Shown here: piece after piece, positions 44,721 to 54,321 of the stretch
Position numbering within the stretch: the first letter of the stretch is position 1
Layout: the number at the start of each line of letters is the position of its first letter
Assembly: GCF_017312485.1 (NCBI RefSeq)
Contig: NZ_BMBA01000003.1
Location: 130,921-194,920, forward strand
DNA length: 64,000 bases
Reading direction: 5' to 3'
DNA from: Clostridium zeae
Lineage (GTDB): Bacteria > Bacillota > Clostridia > Clostridiales > Clostridiaceae
Position numbers and translations under genes: made by a program
Notes under the pieces: model-generated
Seen by the model: the letters and a program-made list of their open reading frames with translations, nothing else
What the model was told of the DNA's origin: nothing
Databases searched by the model: none

Positions 44721-46022
44721 ATGAATATAAAAAAATTATCTTTAATATTTTGCACTTTATTAACATTAAATGCTCTATTATATGGTTGTACAAAAAATCA
44801 AGTTGTAGCAACAAGTACTAATACAAGCAACGAACCTAACATCATAAAGTACGATCCACCTGAGGATAATTCTTCAAAAACAAGTACAACTACAAATAAT
44901 TCTGCAACTTCTAATAAAAATGGCAATTCAAATGTAAATAATTCAACTAATACTGCTCAACCGCCAGTTGATAAAAATACTTCTGCATCAGCTGTAAAAT
45001 CAGTAACTTCAAGCAAGTCGTCTAATATTAATGCTAATAATGCTTCAAAAGTTAATGTTTCAACAGAATCAGCTCTATATGATGCTATAAAAAAAGGTAT
45101 TGAAACTGGAACTGATATATCGGTTGATTTATCTAAGCTTTCAATAAACGGAAGTATTGTTGACTTTGCTTTAAAGGTTGCTAGTGAAACAGGTTATGCA
45201 GGTTATCTTGAAAATGTTCAGTATAATACTAATGGAAATAATATAGTTTTACACTTCAACTATAAAGCAGGAAAAGATGGTTTTACTTCGCAAATAAACT
45301 CTGTTAATTCAAAGGTTCAATCCATAGTTTCTTCAGTTATAAAACAAGGAATGAATGATTATGAAAAAGAATTAGCTCTTCATAATTATGTAGTAAATAA
45401 CACTGTTTATGACTATAAAAATCTTGAACTTAATTCTCTTCCTGACGATTCTTTTACAGCCTATGGAGTATTCCTTAAAAAGGTTGCAGTATGCGAAGGT
45501 TACTCTGAGGCTATGTATAGACTTTTAAGTGCAGCAGGAGTAAGTAATAAAATCATTACTGGAACTGCCAATGGTGTGCCCCATGCGTGGAATCTTGTTA
45601 GTATAAACGGAGCTTACTATCACCTGGATGCAACCTTTGATGATCCAATATCCCAATCTGGAAATCTCTTAAGCTATAACTACTTTAACGTAACAGATAC
45701 TCAGATATCTAGAGATCACAGTTGGACTAAAAACAATTACCCTGCTTGCAATAATACAGCCGCAAACTACTTTAAAGTTAATAACCTACTCGCTAATAAT
45801 CAAAATGACTTTTATAATATAATTTATAACGGACTATCAAAAAAACAAACTACAATAATGTGTAAGACAAGTAGCTATGATACTAATACTTTCTCACCAA
45901 ATGCATTAGTAGATGTAATATCTAAACACCCTGAATTAAATTATATAAACAATTCTAAAGGCTTTTCTTACAGTTACGATCAAAATGCCTTTGTAATGGA
46001 GTTTTTCGTAAGCTATAAATAA
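44721..46022 (+). CDS. lipoprotein with transglutaminase-like domain
   Basis: 433 residues. The signal peptide has lipobox LLYGCTKN, so it is anchored outside by Cys 23 or so. A low-complexity Ser/Thr/Asn linker spans about 30-125 (TSTTTNNSATSNKNGNSN). The transglutaminase-like core lies around 205-330: active Cys in VAVCEGYSEAMYRLLSAAG, His in GVPHAWNLVSI and Asp in YHLDATFDDP. Such extracellular domains act as proteases or cross-linkers in the cell wall. It follows corA by 32 nt and may be co-transcribed with it. Confidence 0.88.
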   Translation: MNIKKLSLIFCTLLTLNALLYGCTKNQVVATSTNTSNEPNIIKYDPPEDNSSKTSTTTNNSATSNKNGNSNVNNSTNTAQPPVDKNTSASAVKSVTSSKSSNINANNASKVNVSTESALYDAIKKGIETGTDISVDLSKLSINGSIVDFALKVASETGYAGYLENVQYNTNGNNIVLHFNYKAGKDGFTSQINSVNSKVQSIVSSVIKQGMNDYEKELALHNYVVNNTVYDYKNLELNSLPDDSFTAYGVFLKKVAVCEGYSEAMYRLLSAAGVSNKIITGTANGVPHAWNLVSINGAYYHLDATFDDPISQSGNLLSYNYFNVTDTQISRDHSWTKNNYPACNNTAANYFKVNNLLANNQNDFYNIIYNGLSKKQTTIMCKTSSYDTNTFSPNALVDVISKHPELNYINNSKGFSYSYDQNAFVMEFFVSYK

Positions 46023-46086
46023 TGAATGATTTGTTGTAGTAAATAGATAAACCTCTATATTATGAAATTAAATTCATAATATGAAA

Positions 46087-46117
46087 AGAGACTGAAATCT
46101 TTATGACTTCAGTCTCT
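46087..46117. terminator. bidirectional terminator between convergent genes
   Basis: AGAGACTGAA pairs with TTCAGTCTCT around an 11-nt loop; T-rich tracts lie on both sides when read outward. Confidence 0.8.
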
Positions 46118-46122
46118 CTGTT

Positions 46123-46695
46123 TTATAGCTTTGTTGCCAGTATTCCATAACTCGTTCCATCGAAATTAAAAACTTCTTGAACTTTAAACCCAGTCATAGC
46201 TAATAACTCTTTTATTACTTCTATTGATATTAGATCTTTAGCTGTAATTTGGTGTTCTTCACATTGAATTGAATGATTTAAAAGAGCAAGTTTCCCCTCT
46301 CTCTTTAGCATCCTATTAATCTCATCTAAGAAAGCTTGCTTATCTTCTACTTCGTGAATTACATTACAGGCTAATGCGAAAGTAATCGAAGAAGATTCAA
46401 GTTTAAGATCGTTATGATCAGTTTTTATTGTTATTATATTATTCAACTCACTTAACATAGCTCTTTTGTCAACTTCATCTAACATCTTTTCTGAGTTATC
46501 TAAAGCATAAATTTTATTTCTATTTATTATTTTTCCTAGAGGTATAGTGAAATTCCCTCTTCCACAACCTATATCCGCAATAACATCTTCTTCACTTACA
46601 CCGAATTTCATCAAAATCTCAAAAGGCGAAGCTTCAAGCTTTGTCAAATCATTTTGATGTGTAACACCGCTTTCTATATTTAATTTATGTTCCAT
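46123..46695 (-). CDS. class I SAM-dependent methyltransferase
   Basis: 190 residues. The SAM-binding motif I is VIADIGCGRGNFTIPLG, motif II acidic end YALDNSEKMLDEV, and motif IV ITFALACNVIHEVED. The overall form is that of a Methyltransf_11/UbiE-like enzyme; the substrate is unknown. It lies 96 nt downstream of dinB in the same direction but has its own AAGGGGA ribosome site. Confidence 0.85.
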   Translation of the reverse strand: MEHKLNIESGVTHQNDLTKLEASPFEILMKFGVSEEDVIADIGCGRGNFTIPLGKIINRNKIYALDNSEKMLDEVDKRAMLSELNNIITIKTDHNDLKLESSSITFALACNVIHEVEDKQAFLDEINRMLKREGKLALLNHSIQCEEHQITAKDLISIEVIKELLAMTGFKVQEVFNFDGTSYGILATKL

Positions 46696-46791
46696 ATATA
46701 AAATCCCCTTCCCAAGAAGTTTATAATTTCTGATGCAAATATCCTATAACGATTATCTCCATCTTTTCATATTTATAGACTAAATATAATT

Positions 46792-47841
46792 TTATTTACT
46801 CCAAAAAGACATTTGCTCGATTGTATCCTCTTTCAAGGATGATATTGATAATCCTATTAACCTTATTTTCTCTTCTAATTGTAGATTTTCTAATATATCT
46901 ATAGCTTCGTTATACAAATCATTTTCTTCCCTTATATAGCTGTTTAGAGTTCTGCTTTTGGTATGGTTAACGAATGATGCTGTTTTTATCTTAAGTGTTA
47001 TAGTCTTTCCACTAACATTCTTATTTTTAAGTATAGAACTTATATCTAAAGAAAACTCTTTTATATATTCTTTAAGTTCCTCTATCTCATCTGTGTCAAC
47101 TCTAAGTGTAGTCTCTTTTCCTATAGACTTTCTCTCTCTAGACGTTATTACCTTTCTATTGTCTATACCTCTTATTCTATCATAGATATCATGTCCAAAC
47201 TTACCGAAGTATTCTATAAATATATTCTCAGGGAGTTTATATAATTCCTCCACAGTAAAAATCCCTATATTATTTAGCTTTTTAACAGACTTTGATCCGA
47301 GACCATATATCTTGTTTATAGATAGCGGAAACAAGATTTTTGGTACCATTTCTTTATTTATGATTTTAAGACCATTAGGCTTATTCCAATCAGATGCAAG
47401 TTTAGCCAAAAACTTATTGTAGGATATACCAACAGATAAAGTAAGTCCAATGTCATTTTTAACTTTATTTTTTATATAATTTGCTATATCTATAGGATTT
47501 TTATTTATATAGCTTATATCTAAATAAGCTTCATCTATGCTTAATGGTTCCACGTAAGGAGTAATATCACGAAATATATCAAATATCTTATTAGAGATTT
47601 CTTTGTATCTCCAAAATCTTGGTTTAACAAACACTGCATTAGGACACAATTCCTTTGCTATAAATATAGGCATAGCGCTTCTGACACCAAACCGTCTTGC
47701 TTCATAAGAGCATGTAGCCACTACTCCTCTATTTGACGTTCCTCCCACAATAACTGGCTTACCTTTTAAACTAGGATTATCTAACACTTCTACTGAAGCA
47801 AAAAAAGCATCCATATCTACGTGAATTATTACAGTATCCAC
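46792..47841 (-). CDS. dinB: DNA polymerase IV (Y family)
   Basis: 349 residues. IIHVDMDAFFASVEVLDNP carries the catalytic Asp and the steric-gate region; LSIDEAYLDIS carries the second Asp-Glu pair. The little-finger domain follows at about 230-340, and the very end LKEDTIEQMSFW resembles the beta-clamp binding peptide (QxxF/W type). It performs translesion synthesis. No LexA-like box was seen just upstream, so its SOS control is uncertain. Confidence 0.93.
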   Translation of the reverse strand: MDTVIIHVDMDAFFASVEVLDNPSLKGKPVIVGGTSNRGVVATCSYEARRFGVRSAMPIFIAKELCPNAVFVKPRFWRYKEISNKIFDIFRDITPYVEPLSIDEAYLDISYINKNPIDIANYIKNKVKNDIGLTLSVGISYNKFLAKLASDWNKPNGLKIINKEMVPKILFPLSINKIYGLGSKSVKKLNNIGIFTVEELYKLPENIFIEYFGKFGHDIYDRIRGIDNRKVITSRERKSIGKETTLRVDTDEIEELKEYIKEFSLDISSILKNKNVSGKTITLKIKTASFVNHTKSRTLNSYIREENDLYNEAIDILENLQLEEKIRLIGLSISSLKEDTIEQMSFWSK

Positions 47842-48254
47842 TTAAACACTCCCTTTTTTTATTCTTTAGGTAATTATATCTGTAGATAATATGTGTAACG
47901 ACTTAAAACATAATATAAGTTAAAGAATAAAAAACAATAATATATCGCCTGCCAGAATTTCTTCACTTCGTTCAGAAAAGGCAGATGCGCAAAAAATTCA
48001 CTAAAGAAGTTCGCTTTATCGAATTTTTCATTTCATAACATAACTATTATACCAAAAAGAACACATGTTTCCACATAATTTTAATTTTTTTTAGTCTATT
48101 AAAGTAATGTGCTGAAATTAAATAGTTTACCATTTAATTTGAACAATATTATTTAACATAGCCTTTTTTAAATAGATATAAGTTCCTATATTAATCTATA
48201 TTTTGTACATTTACATATACAAAACAGACCAAATATAGGAACTTTTTAGCTTTA
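47842..48254. other. 413-nt intergenic region upstream of dinB
   Basis: Two adjacent hairpins are visible: CTGCC...GGCAG with TTTCT/AGAAA inside (47949-47984), and AAAAATTC...GAATTTTT (47992-48028). A long palindrome at 48180-48244 belongs to the end of the next gene. No gene is seen. Confidence 0.5.
48180..48244 (-). terminator. long hairpin ending the GGDEF-EAL gene
   Basis: AAGTTCCTATATT pairs perfectly with AATATAGGAACTT (13 bp), and inside TTTTGTA pairs with TACAAAA. It ends 10 nt beyond the stop codon. The T-run on the minus strand is short, so it may stabilise the mRNA end as well as terminate. Confidence 0.65.
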
Positions 48255-51218
48255 CTAAGAATTATATTTCTTTAAAAGTTCTAGTGCTTGCTCTTCAGGT
48301 ACTGGCTTGGATATATAATAACCTTGTACAATATCACATTTATTATTCATCAGGTAATTATATTGTTCTTCTGTCTCTACGCCTTCAGCCACTACAGTTA
48401 ATCCCATTTGATGAGCAAGTTGTATTATTACACCAACTATACTTTCATTTGTTTTACTTGCATCTTCTGAACATAATTCATCTATAAACACCTTGTCTAT
48501 CTTTAAAGTATCAAAAGGCATATCTTTTAAATAAGTTAAGGAGGAGTATCCCTTTCCAAAATCATCTAAAGATATCTTTATTGATTTTTCTTTAAGCTTA
48601 TTTAACTTAGTTATATTTTTATCTATAGATTCCATTAGTATAGTTTCTGTAATTTCTAAATTAATAAATTGAGAATCAACCATCGACTTAGCAATAATAC
48701 CTTCTACCATGTTTAAGAAATCATCTTGCAGAAGCTGAACTACTGATACGTTTAATGATATATTTATATCCTTGTAGCCTAGATTATGAATTTTTGTTAT
48801 AAACTCACAGGACTTCTCTAATACCCATTTACCAATTTGTATGATTATACCCGTTTTTTCAGCTAATGTTATAAATCTATAAGGTGAGACAAACCCTAAA
48901 GTTTCACTGTTCCACCTTATTAAAGCTTCAAAGCCTTCTATTCGTGAATCTTTTAATGATATTTTAGGTTGAAAATGAAGTACAAATTCATCCTTATTTA
49001 GTGCCAATCTCAATTGGTTTTCCATTATAAGCATTTCAAGTATATTATCATTCATCCATCTTTCAAAGAAAGTGAAAGTTCTTTTACCTGCTTCCTTTGA
49101 CTTATACATTGCAGTGTCAGCATTTTTTAATAGCTCTTCAAAATCATGTCCATCTTTTGGATATATTGCTGCACCAAAACTTGCTGACGTTATTACATTA
49201 ACACCATTTACTGATATATTATTACCTAACTTTTTTTCTAGTTCTCCTATATACGAAGTTATAAATTCTTTATCTATTGCGTCAGGTAATAGAATCAAAA
49301 ACTCATCTCCTCCGTGTCTTGAAACCACACCTTTATCTCCGGTTACATACTTAATTCTTTTAGACACCTCTATTAACAAATCATCTCCTATAGTATGACC
49401 AAAAGAATCATTAATATTTTTAAAGTTATCTAAATCCATAAATATTACAGCTATGTTTCTCTCACTATCTTCTTTTATAATTTCAGCGAATACTCTTGAT
49501 ATTTCAGTTCTATTAGGCAATCCAGTAAGAGAATCGAAAAATGCCAATCTCTTAATCTGATCCTCTTGAATCTTTTTTTCATGAATATCAGAGTGTGATC
49601 CTACAATTTTAAATGGTTTACCATACTTATCCTTCATTGATTTTCCAATAGCATGAATCCATTTGTATTGACCATCTTTTTTTCTTATTCTGAAATCAAA
49701 TGAAAAAGTATCTCTTATTCCTTCACCAACTTCATCAACAAGTCTCCTTGCTTTATCCTGCTCATCAGTATGTATTATTGTATACCATACATCCATATCT
49801 TTGAGTTCTTCTCTCGATAGATCAAAAATCTCATACCATCTATCTGAAAAATATCTTTCTCCAGTTGTTAGATTAATCTCCCATAGGCCATCATTTGCTG
49901 TTTCAAATACTAACTTATACATTTCCTCATTTTTTTGAATAGTATCTCTATTTTCTTCTAATTTTATATATTGATATCTAAGTTCCTCATCTGAGGTTGC
50001 TAACTCTTCATAGAGTTCAGACAATTCATAGTTATTTTTTTTCAGCTCATTTTCAGCCTTTTTTCTTCTTAGTATATTTATTATTAATATTGTTATTAAG
50101 GTTATTAGTATAAGTATAATTGATACGACTCCCCATACTAAGTGCTTATATGTTTTATAAAATGAAAAATCTTCATTTATAACAATGCTACCTTCTGGCA
50201 ACTGTTCCTTTGAAATGTTGAACTTCTTCATTATATTATTGTCATATATATTAACAACAGCCTTTTTATCCTCAACTAACTTATTATTTGGCACAATTCC
50301 ATTCATAAGATTTATAGCAAGTTCTGCTGCGCTTTCGCCATGTTCTTCTCCACTTAGCAATTTACCACCAATAATCCCATGATTTAAATCCATTTTATAA
50401 ATACCGAATATAGGTACTGATAGCTTTTCACTTAAAAAGTTTGTAAGTTCTTCATTTTGTACAGTTTTCCCATCTCCATCCCTTGCATAAGTAGTAACAA
50501 GCACAATGCTGTCTTTATCAATAACAGGAATGTTATTACTTAAATTGTTTATTGATAAATCACTAATTTCCTGCATAATAATCTTATTATCTAATTCTTT
50601 TAAAACTTCTTTTACTTCGCCAAAAGATGCTATACCACTTTCAGTGTTATCATGGACCACATACAACTTTTTTGTATGTGGATATATATATAATGCGGAT
50701 TTTACAGTATCTTCAATCTCATCCGCTTCAAATACCCCAAACACATTATCATAGCCATCAGTTAACTTTTTAGCGGTTTCATCATATACACCAGAAAAAA
50801 CAATAGGTATATTGCCAAATATTTCTTTTCTGTTTTTAAGAGAAAATTCTAACGCAGCATCATCAGTTGTCATCACTAAATCTATTTTCTTGTTTTCATA
50901 CTTATATTTAATCAATTGTCTAAACTTGTCCAAATTCTCTTGATACGGGTTATTCTTCCAATCTATATATTCAACATAGACCTTTGATTTGGGTTCATCT
51001 TCCTTAATTTTTTTTAATATTCCATCAGTTTCATCTACTGTCCATGTGTAAGTGCTGTCATAAGAATTTATAAGTAAAATGTTTTTTTCCTGTTGTTCTG
51101 CGTTTGTTACCGGTGGATTTATAAAAGGAATCAAAAACCCTACAAGCATAAAACTTATAAAACTTATTATAAATATATTGAAAATTTTCTTTCTATTAAA
51201 GTTTTTGTTACAATACAC
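48255..51218 (-). CDS. ABC_sub_bind - PAS - GGDEF - EAL membrane sensor
   Basis: 987 residues from GTG 51218 (AAGGTGGA 7 nt upstream; TTG 51248 precedes that site). Layout: membrane helix (15-40); an extracellular ABC_sub_bind-type periplasmic binding domain (about 45-325, starting KNILLINSYDSTYTWT); second membrane helix (about 360-385); coiled segment; PAS (about 430-545, GLWEINLTTGERYFSDRW); GGDEF (about 560-710) with SRHGGDEFLILL; EAL (about 725-985) with EALIRW, LEITETILME, DDFGKGYSSL and VVAEGVETEEQ. Both catalytic motifs are complete, so it may make and break c-di-GMP in response to an outside ligand. Confidence 0.92.
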   Translation of the reverse strand: MYCNKNFNRKKIFNIFIISFISFMLVGFLIPFINPPVTNAEQQEKNILLINSYDSTYTWTVDETDGILKKIKEDEPKSKVYVEYIDWKNNPYQENLDKFRQLIKYKYENKKIDLVMTTDDAALEFSLKNRKEIFGNIPIVFSGVYDETAKKLTDGYDNVFGVFEADEIEDTVKSALYIYPHTKKLYVVHDNTESGIASFGEVKEVLKELDNKIIMQEISDLSINNLSNNIPVIDKDSIVLVTTYARDGDGKTVQNEELTNFLSEKLSVPIFGIYKMDLNHGIIGGKLLSGEEHGESAAELAINLMNGIVPNNKLVEDKKAVVNIYDNNIMKKFNISKEQLPEGSIVINEDFSFYKTYKHLVWGVVSIILILITLITILIINILRRKKAENELKKNNYELSELYEELATSDEELRYQYIKLEENRDTIQKNEEMYKLVFETANDGLWEINLTTGERYFSDRWYEIFDLSREELKDMDVWYTIIHTDEQDKARRLVDEVGEGIRDTFSFDFRIRKKDGQYKWIHAIGKSMKDKYGKPFKIVGSHSDIHEKKIQEDQIKRLAFFDSLTGLPNRTEISRVFAEIIKEDSERNIAVIFMDLDNFKNINDSFGHTIGDDLLIEVSKRIKYVTGDKGVVSRHGGDEFLILLPDAIDKEFITSYIGELEKKLGNNISVNGVNVITSASFGAAIYPKDGHDFEELLKNADTAMYKSKEAGKRTFTFFERWMNDNILEMLIMENQLRLALNKDEFVLHFQPKISLKDSRIEGFEALIRWNSETLGFVSPYRFITLAEKTGIIIQIGKWVLEKSCEFITKIHNLGYKDINISLNVSVVQLLQDDFLNMVEGIIAKSMVDSQFINLEITETILMESIDKNITKLNKLKEKSIKISLDDFGKGYSSLTYLKDMPFDTLKIDKVFIDELCSEDASKTNESIVGVIIQLAHQMGLTVVAEGVETEEQYNYLMNNKCDIVQGYYISKPVPEEQALELLKKYNS

Positions 51219-51632
51219 TCCTATTCCACCTTCTTTCTTTGCAGACAATTTAACTTATTTTTTGACATTAATTTCATGTTATTTATAAACATTATAATCT
51301 ATATGAAAAATAATGTCTAATAACATTAATTATTTTTTAATTACTTTAATTTATTCATTAAACTAACCTCTATAATTGTATCTTTTTGGCATTACCTTTT
51401 TATAATTATGCATAAAAAGACTCTAAATAATTCATCTAATAACATTATCGTACGAAAAATTTTTTTCTATTCTGTTAAAATATTCATATATTGTTAATGA
51501 AGAAAATATTAAAGCTTTTAAGGCCTTATTTAGAATGATTCGCTATTCTAAAAAAGACCTAAAATATTGCCATAGTATTTTAATTATACCTTCCAGATAT
51601 CTAACTTGAATTCACATAAGAACTTCTTATAC
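51219..51632. other. 414-nt intergenic region between the sensor and yyaL-like genes
   Basis: Very AT-rich. The only structure seen is a hairpin at 51521-51560, AGGCCTTATTTAGAAT with ATTCTAAAAAAGACCT (14 of 16 pairs). It may end the yyaL-like transcript, although no T-run follows on the minus strand. Confidence 0.5.
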
Positions 51633-53717
51633 TCATTTACCAATAATTTTTAGAGCTTCATTTAGGCTTGTCACTGGCTCATTACAAGTAAAATTCCTAC
51701 ATATATATATAGTTGTCTTGTCATCTAACTTATCTTGATATTTTGTATAGTCTGCTAATTCATGAATCATAGGATTAGGTTCATTAGTATTTTTTGCAAC
51801 TAATACTGAGGTCGGTGAATATACTGATCTAATATTGTTTATATAATTTTTAAACTCCTCTGAGTTAATATCACCTACTACAACTATTTCTTCACTGTTG
51901 CTAATGGATAAAAGTATTCCAGACACCATTTGGGTATAAGCTATTGGGCTTTCTTTTATAATATTAGCAAATGCTTTTTGAAGTTTCTCACCATATTCTT
52001 CATATTTCGTTTCACCTGTTATCCTGCTAAGCTTAATGAGATTGGTGAAGGAAATAGAATTTCCAGAAGGTATGGCTCCATCATATATTTCCTTAATTCT
52101 AGTAAGCACCTCCTCTTCATTTGATGATGTGAAATAAAACCCACCTTCATCATCCCAAAAATTCTTTATTTGTTCATCCATTAAGCCAATCGCTTCCTTA
52201 AGATACCTATCATTAAATGTAGCTTCATAAAGCTCTATGAGCCCAAATATCATAAAACTATAATCATCAATATTACCTGATATGTTCCATTGCCCTTTAC
52301 AATATCTATGAAATAAACCTCCATTTTCCTCCATACTACTTACAAAGAAATCAGCGCACTTTGAAGCTGTTTTAGCTAAATCCTCTCTGTTGAATATCGC
52401 TGCTGCTCTGCTTAAGGCCGCTATAATAAGGCCATTCCAGTCCGTCAATATTTTATCATCCATATGTGGATGTACTCTTTGCTCTCTCTTCTTAAATAAA
52501 GTATCTCTTATTTTATCTAAAGCATTATTTAAATTATCATCATATCTATCATAACTAATTTCACTTAATTTCCATTTAAGATGAAGTATGTTATAACCAG
52601 TAAATCTTCTTGTAGCCTCATCCTTAAAATTACCGCTTTCTTTTAAATTATATACTCTACTCAAAAGTTCAAGTTCTTGATCATCTAATATATCCTTTAG
52701 TTCTTTTATAGACCATACATAAAATTTGCCTTCTTCGCCTTCACTATCTGCATCTTCTGCAGAATAAAAAGCTCCTTCTTTTGATAATAACACTCTATTA
52801 CAATATTCTAATATGCTCTCTGCAATTTCCTTAAAGTAAGTGTTATTTGTAATGTTATAGCAATCTGTATAGGCTAAAGTAATCATAGCTTGATCATAAA
52901 GCATTTTTTCAAAATGAGGAAGCAGCCACTTTTCATCAGTGGAATATCTATGAAATCCATAGCCTATATGATCATAAATTCCACCCATACTCATACTATC
53001 TAGAGTTTTAACAACCATATCTAAGGCTTTTTGTTCCTTATTCATATGATAATAATTCATTAAGAATAATAGATTGTGAGGTGTTGGAAACTTAGGATAG
53101 TTACCAAATCCTCCGTTATTACTATCATAGCTATTACTAAGTTTCTCAAAGCAAAGATCAATAACTTCTTTACCTAATAATTCCCCAGGAGAATTTTTTG
53201 TTGCTTCTTTTATTCTCTCAGATATATGTTCTGCTGAATCAAAAAGCTTATCTTTCTCTTGATTCCAGAGTTCCTTAGTTTTGTTAGTAAGCTCAATCAT
53301 TCCTATTCTTCCGTACTTGCTACTCTTTGGTATATATGTACCTGCAAAGAATGGTTTTTTATCTGGAGTCATTATTATAGTTAAAGGCCAACCGCCACTT
53401 CCTGTAAGCATCTGACATACAGTCATATAGATGTTATCTATATCAGGCCTTTCTTCTCTATCTACCTTTATTGATATAAAAGTATCATTCATAAGCTTTG
53501 CTACTTCTTCATCCTCAAAGCTTTCATGAGCCATAACATGACACCAATGACAAGTTGAGTATCCTATACTCAAAAATATAGGTTTATCCTCTGACCTTGC
53601 CTTTTCAAAGGCTTCTTTGCTCCATGGATACCAGTTTACTGGATTATAGACATGTTGCAACAAATAAGGGCTTTTTTCATCTATTAGCCTATTTGGTATT
53701 TCAACTTTAGTTTTCAT
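51633..53717 (-). CDS. thioredoxin-domain protein, YyaL/SPATA20 family (DUF255)
   Basis: 694 residues. The N-terminal 165 residues form a thioredoxin-like domain with [19 protein letters not shown] and the active-site region [14 protein letters not shown] (CHWC). The rest is an alpha/alpha toroid related to N-acylglucosamine epimerases and cellobiose epimerases (for example [20 protein letters not shown]). The family is widespread, but its reaction is not established. It is monocistronic; AAGGAATGA precedes ATG 53717. Confidence 0.9.
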   Translation of the reverse strand: MKTKVEIPNRLIDEKSPYLLQHVYNPVNWYPWSKEAFEKARSEDKPIFLSIGYSTCHWCHVMAHESFEDEEVAKLMNDTFISIKVDREERPDIDNIYMTVCQMLTGSGGWPLTIIMTPDKKPFFAGTYIPKSSKYGRIGMIELTNKTKELWNQEKDKLFDSAEHISERIKEATKNSPGELLGKEVIDLCFEKLSNSYDSNNGGFGNYPKFPTPHNLLFLMNYYHMNKEQKALDMVVKTLDSMSMGGIYDHIGYGFHRYSTDEKWLLPHFEKMLYDQAMITLAYTDCYNITNNTYFKEIAESILEYCNRVLLSKEGAFYSAEDADSEGEEGKFYVWSIKELKDILDDQELELLSRVYNLKESGNFKDEATRRFTGYNILHLKWKLSEISYDRYDDNLNNALDKIRDTLFKKREQRVHPHMDDKILTDWNGLIIAALSRAAAIFNREDLAKTASKCADFFVSSMEENGGLFHRYCKGQWNISGNIDDYSFMIFGLIELYEATFNDRYLKEAIGLMDEQIKNFWDDEGGFYFTSSNEEEVLTRIKEIYDGAIPSGNSISFTNLIKLSRITGETKYEEYGEKLQKAFANIIKESPIAYTQMVSGILLSISNSEEIVVVGDINSEEFKNYINNIRSVYSPTSVLVAKNTNEPNPMIHELADYTKYQDKLDDKTTIYICRNFTCNEPVTSLNEALKIIGK

Positions 53718-53867
53718 ATAATCATTCCTTCATAAAAAATTTTCATTCATCTATTACATTGTTTTCATTACTTCATACATTATTTTGTATACATAACTAT
53801 TAATAATACATTTATTTACGTATTAAATTATTTAAATTGTATTAATAAAATATATTTATTGAAAATA

Positions 53868-53920
53868 TTGACATATCAGAACTACGGTTGTAGTATTAGA
53901 TTAATAACTACAACTGTAGT
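53868..53920 (+). promoter_or_regulatory. blaI promoter with two BlaI/MecI-type operators
   Basis: TTGACA (53868-53873), 17 nt, TAGTAT (53891-53896). Operators ACTACGGTTGTAGT (53881-53894) and ACTACAACTGTAGT (53907-53920) fit the BlaI/MecI dyad TACA-N2-TGTA; the first overlaps the -10. Confidence 0.82.
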
Positions 53921-53933
53921 AGGAGGTTTTAAT

Positions 53934-54308
53934 ATGAAAAATTCACCAAAAATCACAGAATCAGAATGGCTTATAATGAAAGTTTTATGGAAAAAACATC
54001 CACTTACTTCTACTGAAGTAATTGATAGCTTAAAAGAGGACTCAACTTGGAGTACAACAACCATCCATACCTTCATAAGTAGACTTGTAAAAAAAGGTGC
54101 TGTTGGCGTTATAAAAGAATCAAAAGTATATAAATACTATCCTATTATTCTTGAGGAACAGTTCAGGGAAGAGGAGACAAAGACTCTCATTAACAAAATT
54201 TATGACGGCTCTCAAAAGCTCTTTCTCAAATATTTTATAAACGACATAGATCTTACTAATGAAGATATTGAAGACCTCAAAAAGATGCTCGAAGAAAAGC
54301 AAAATTAA
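53934..54308 (+). CDS. blaI: BlaI/MecI/CopY-family repressor
   Basis: 124 residues from ATG 53934 (TAGGAGG 6 nt upstream); the longer frame lies within its own operator. The winged helix is TESEWLIMKVLWKKHPLTST with the recognition helix TWSTTTIHTFISRLVKKG. The C-terminal helices make the dimer and hold the cleavage region used by BlaR1/MecR1-type proteases. The paired M56 gene starts 13 nt after its stop. Whether it controls beta-lactam resistance is doubtful, as no beta-lactamase or PBP2a gene follows. Confidence 0.9.
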   Translation: MKNSPKITESEWLIMKVLWKKHPLTSTEVIDSLKEDSTWSTTTIHTFISRLVKKGAVGVIKESKVYKYYPIILEEQFREEETKTLINKIYDGSQKLFLKYFINDIDLTNEDIEDLKKMLEEKQN

Positions 54309-54321
54309 GGAGGTAGTCAGA

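Noticed and set aside
53859-53933. A longer start for blaI at 53859
   Set aside because: The extra codons lie over the promoter and operators; the TAGGAGG site points to ATG 53934.
54259-54321. A longer start for the M56 gene inside blaI
   Set aside because: It would overlap blaI by 50 nt without a ribosome site, whereas TTG 54322 has AAGGAGG at the right distance.
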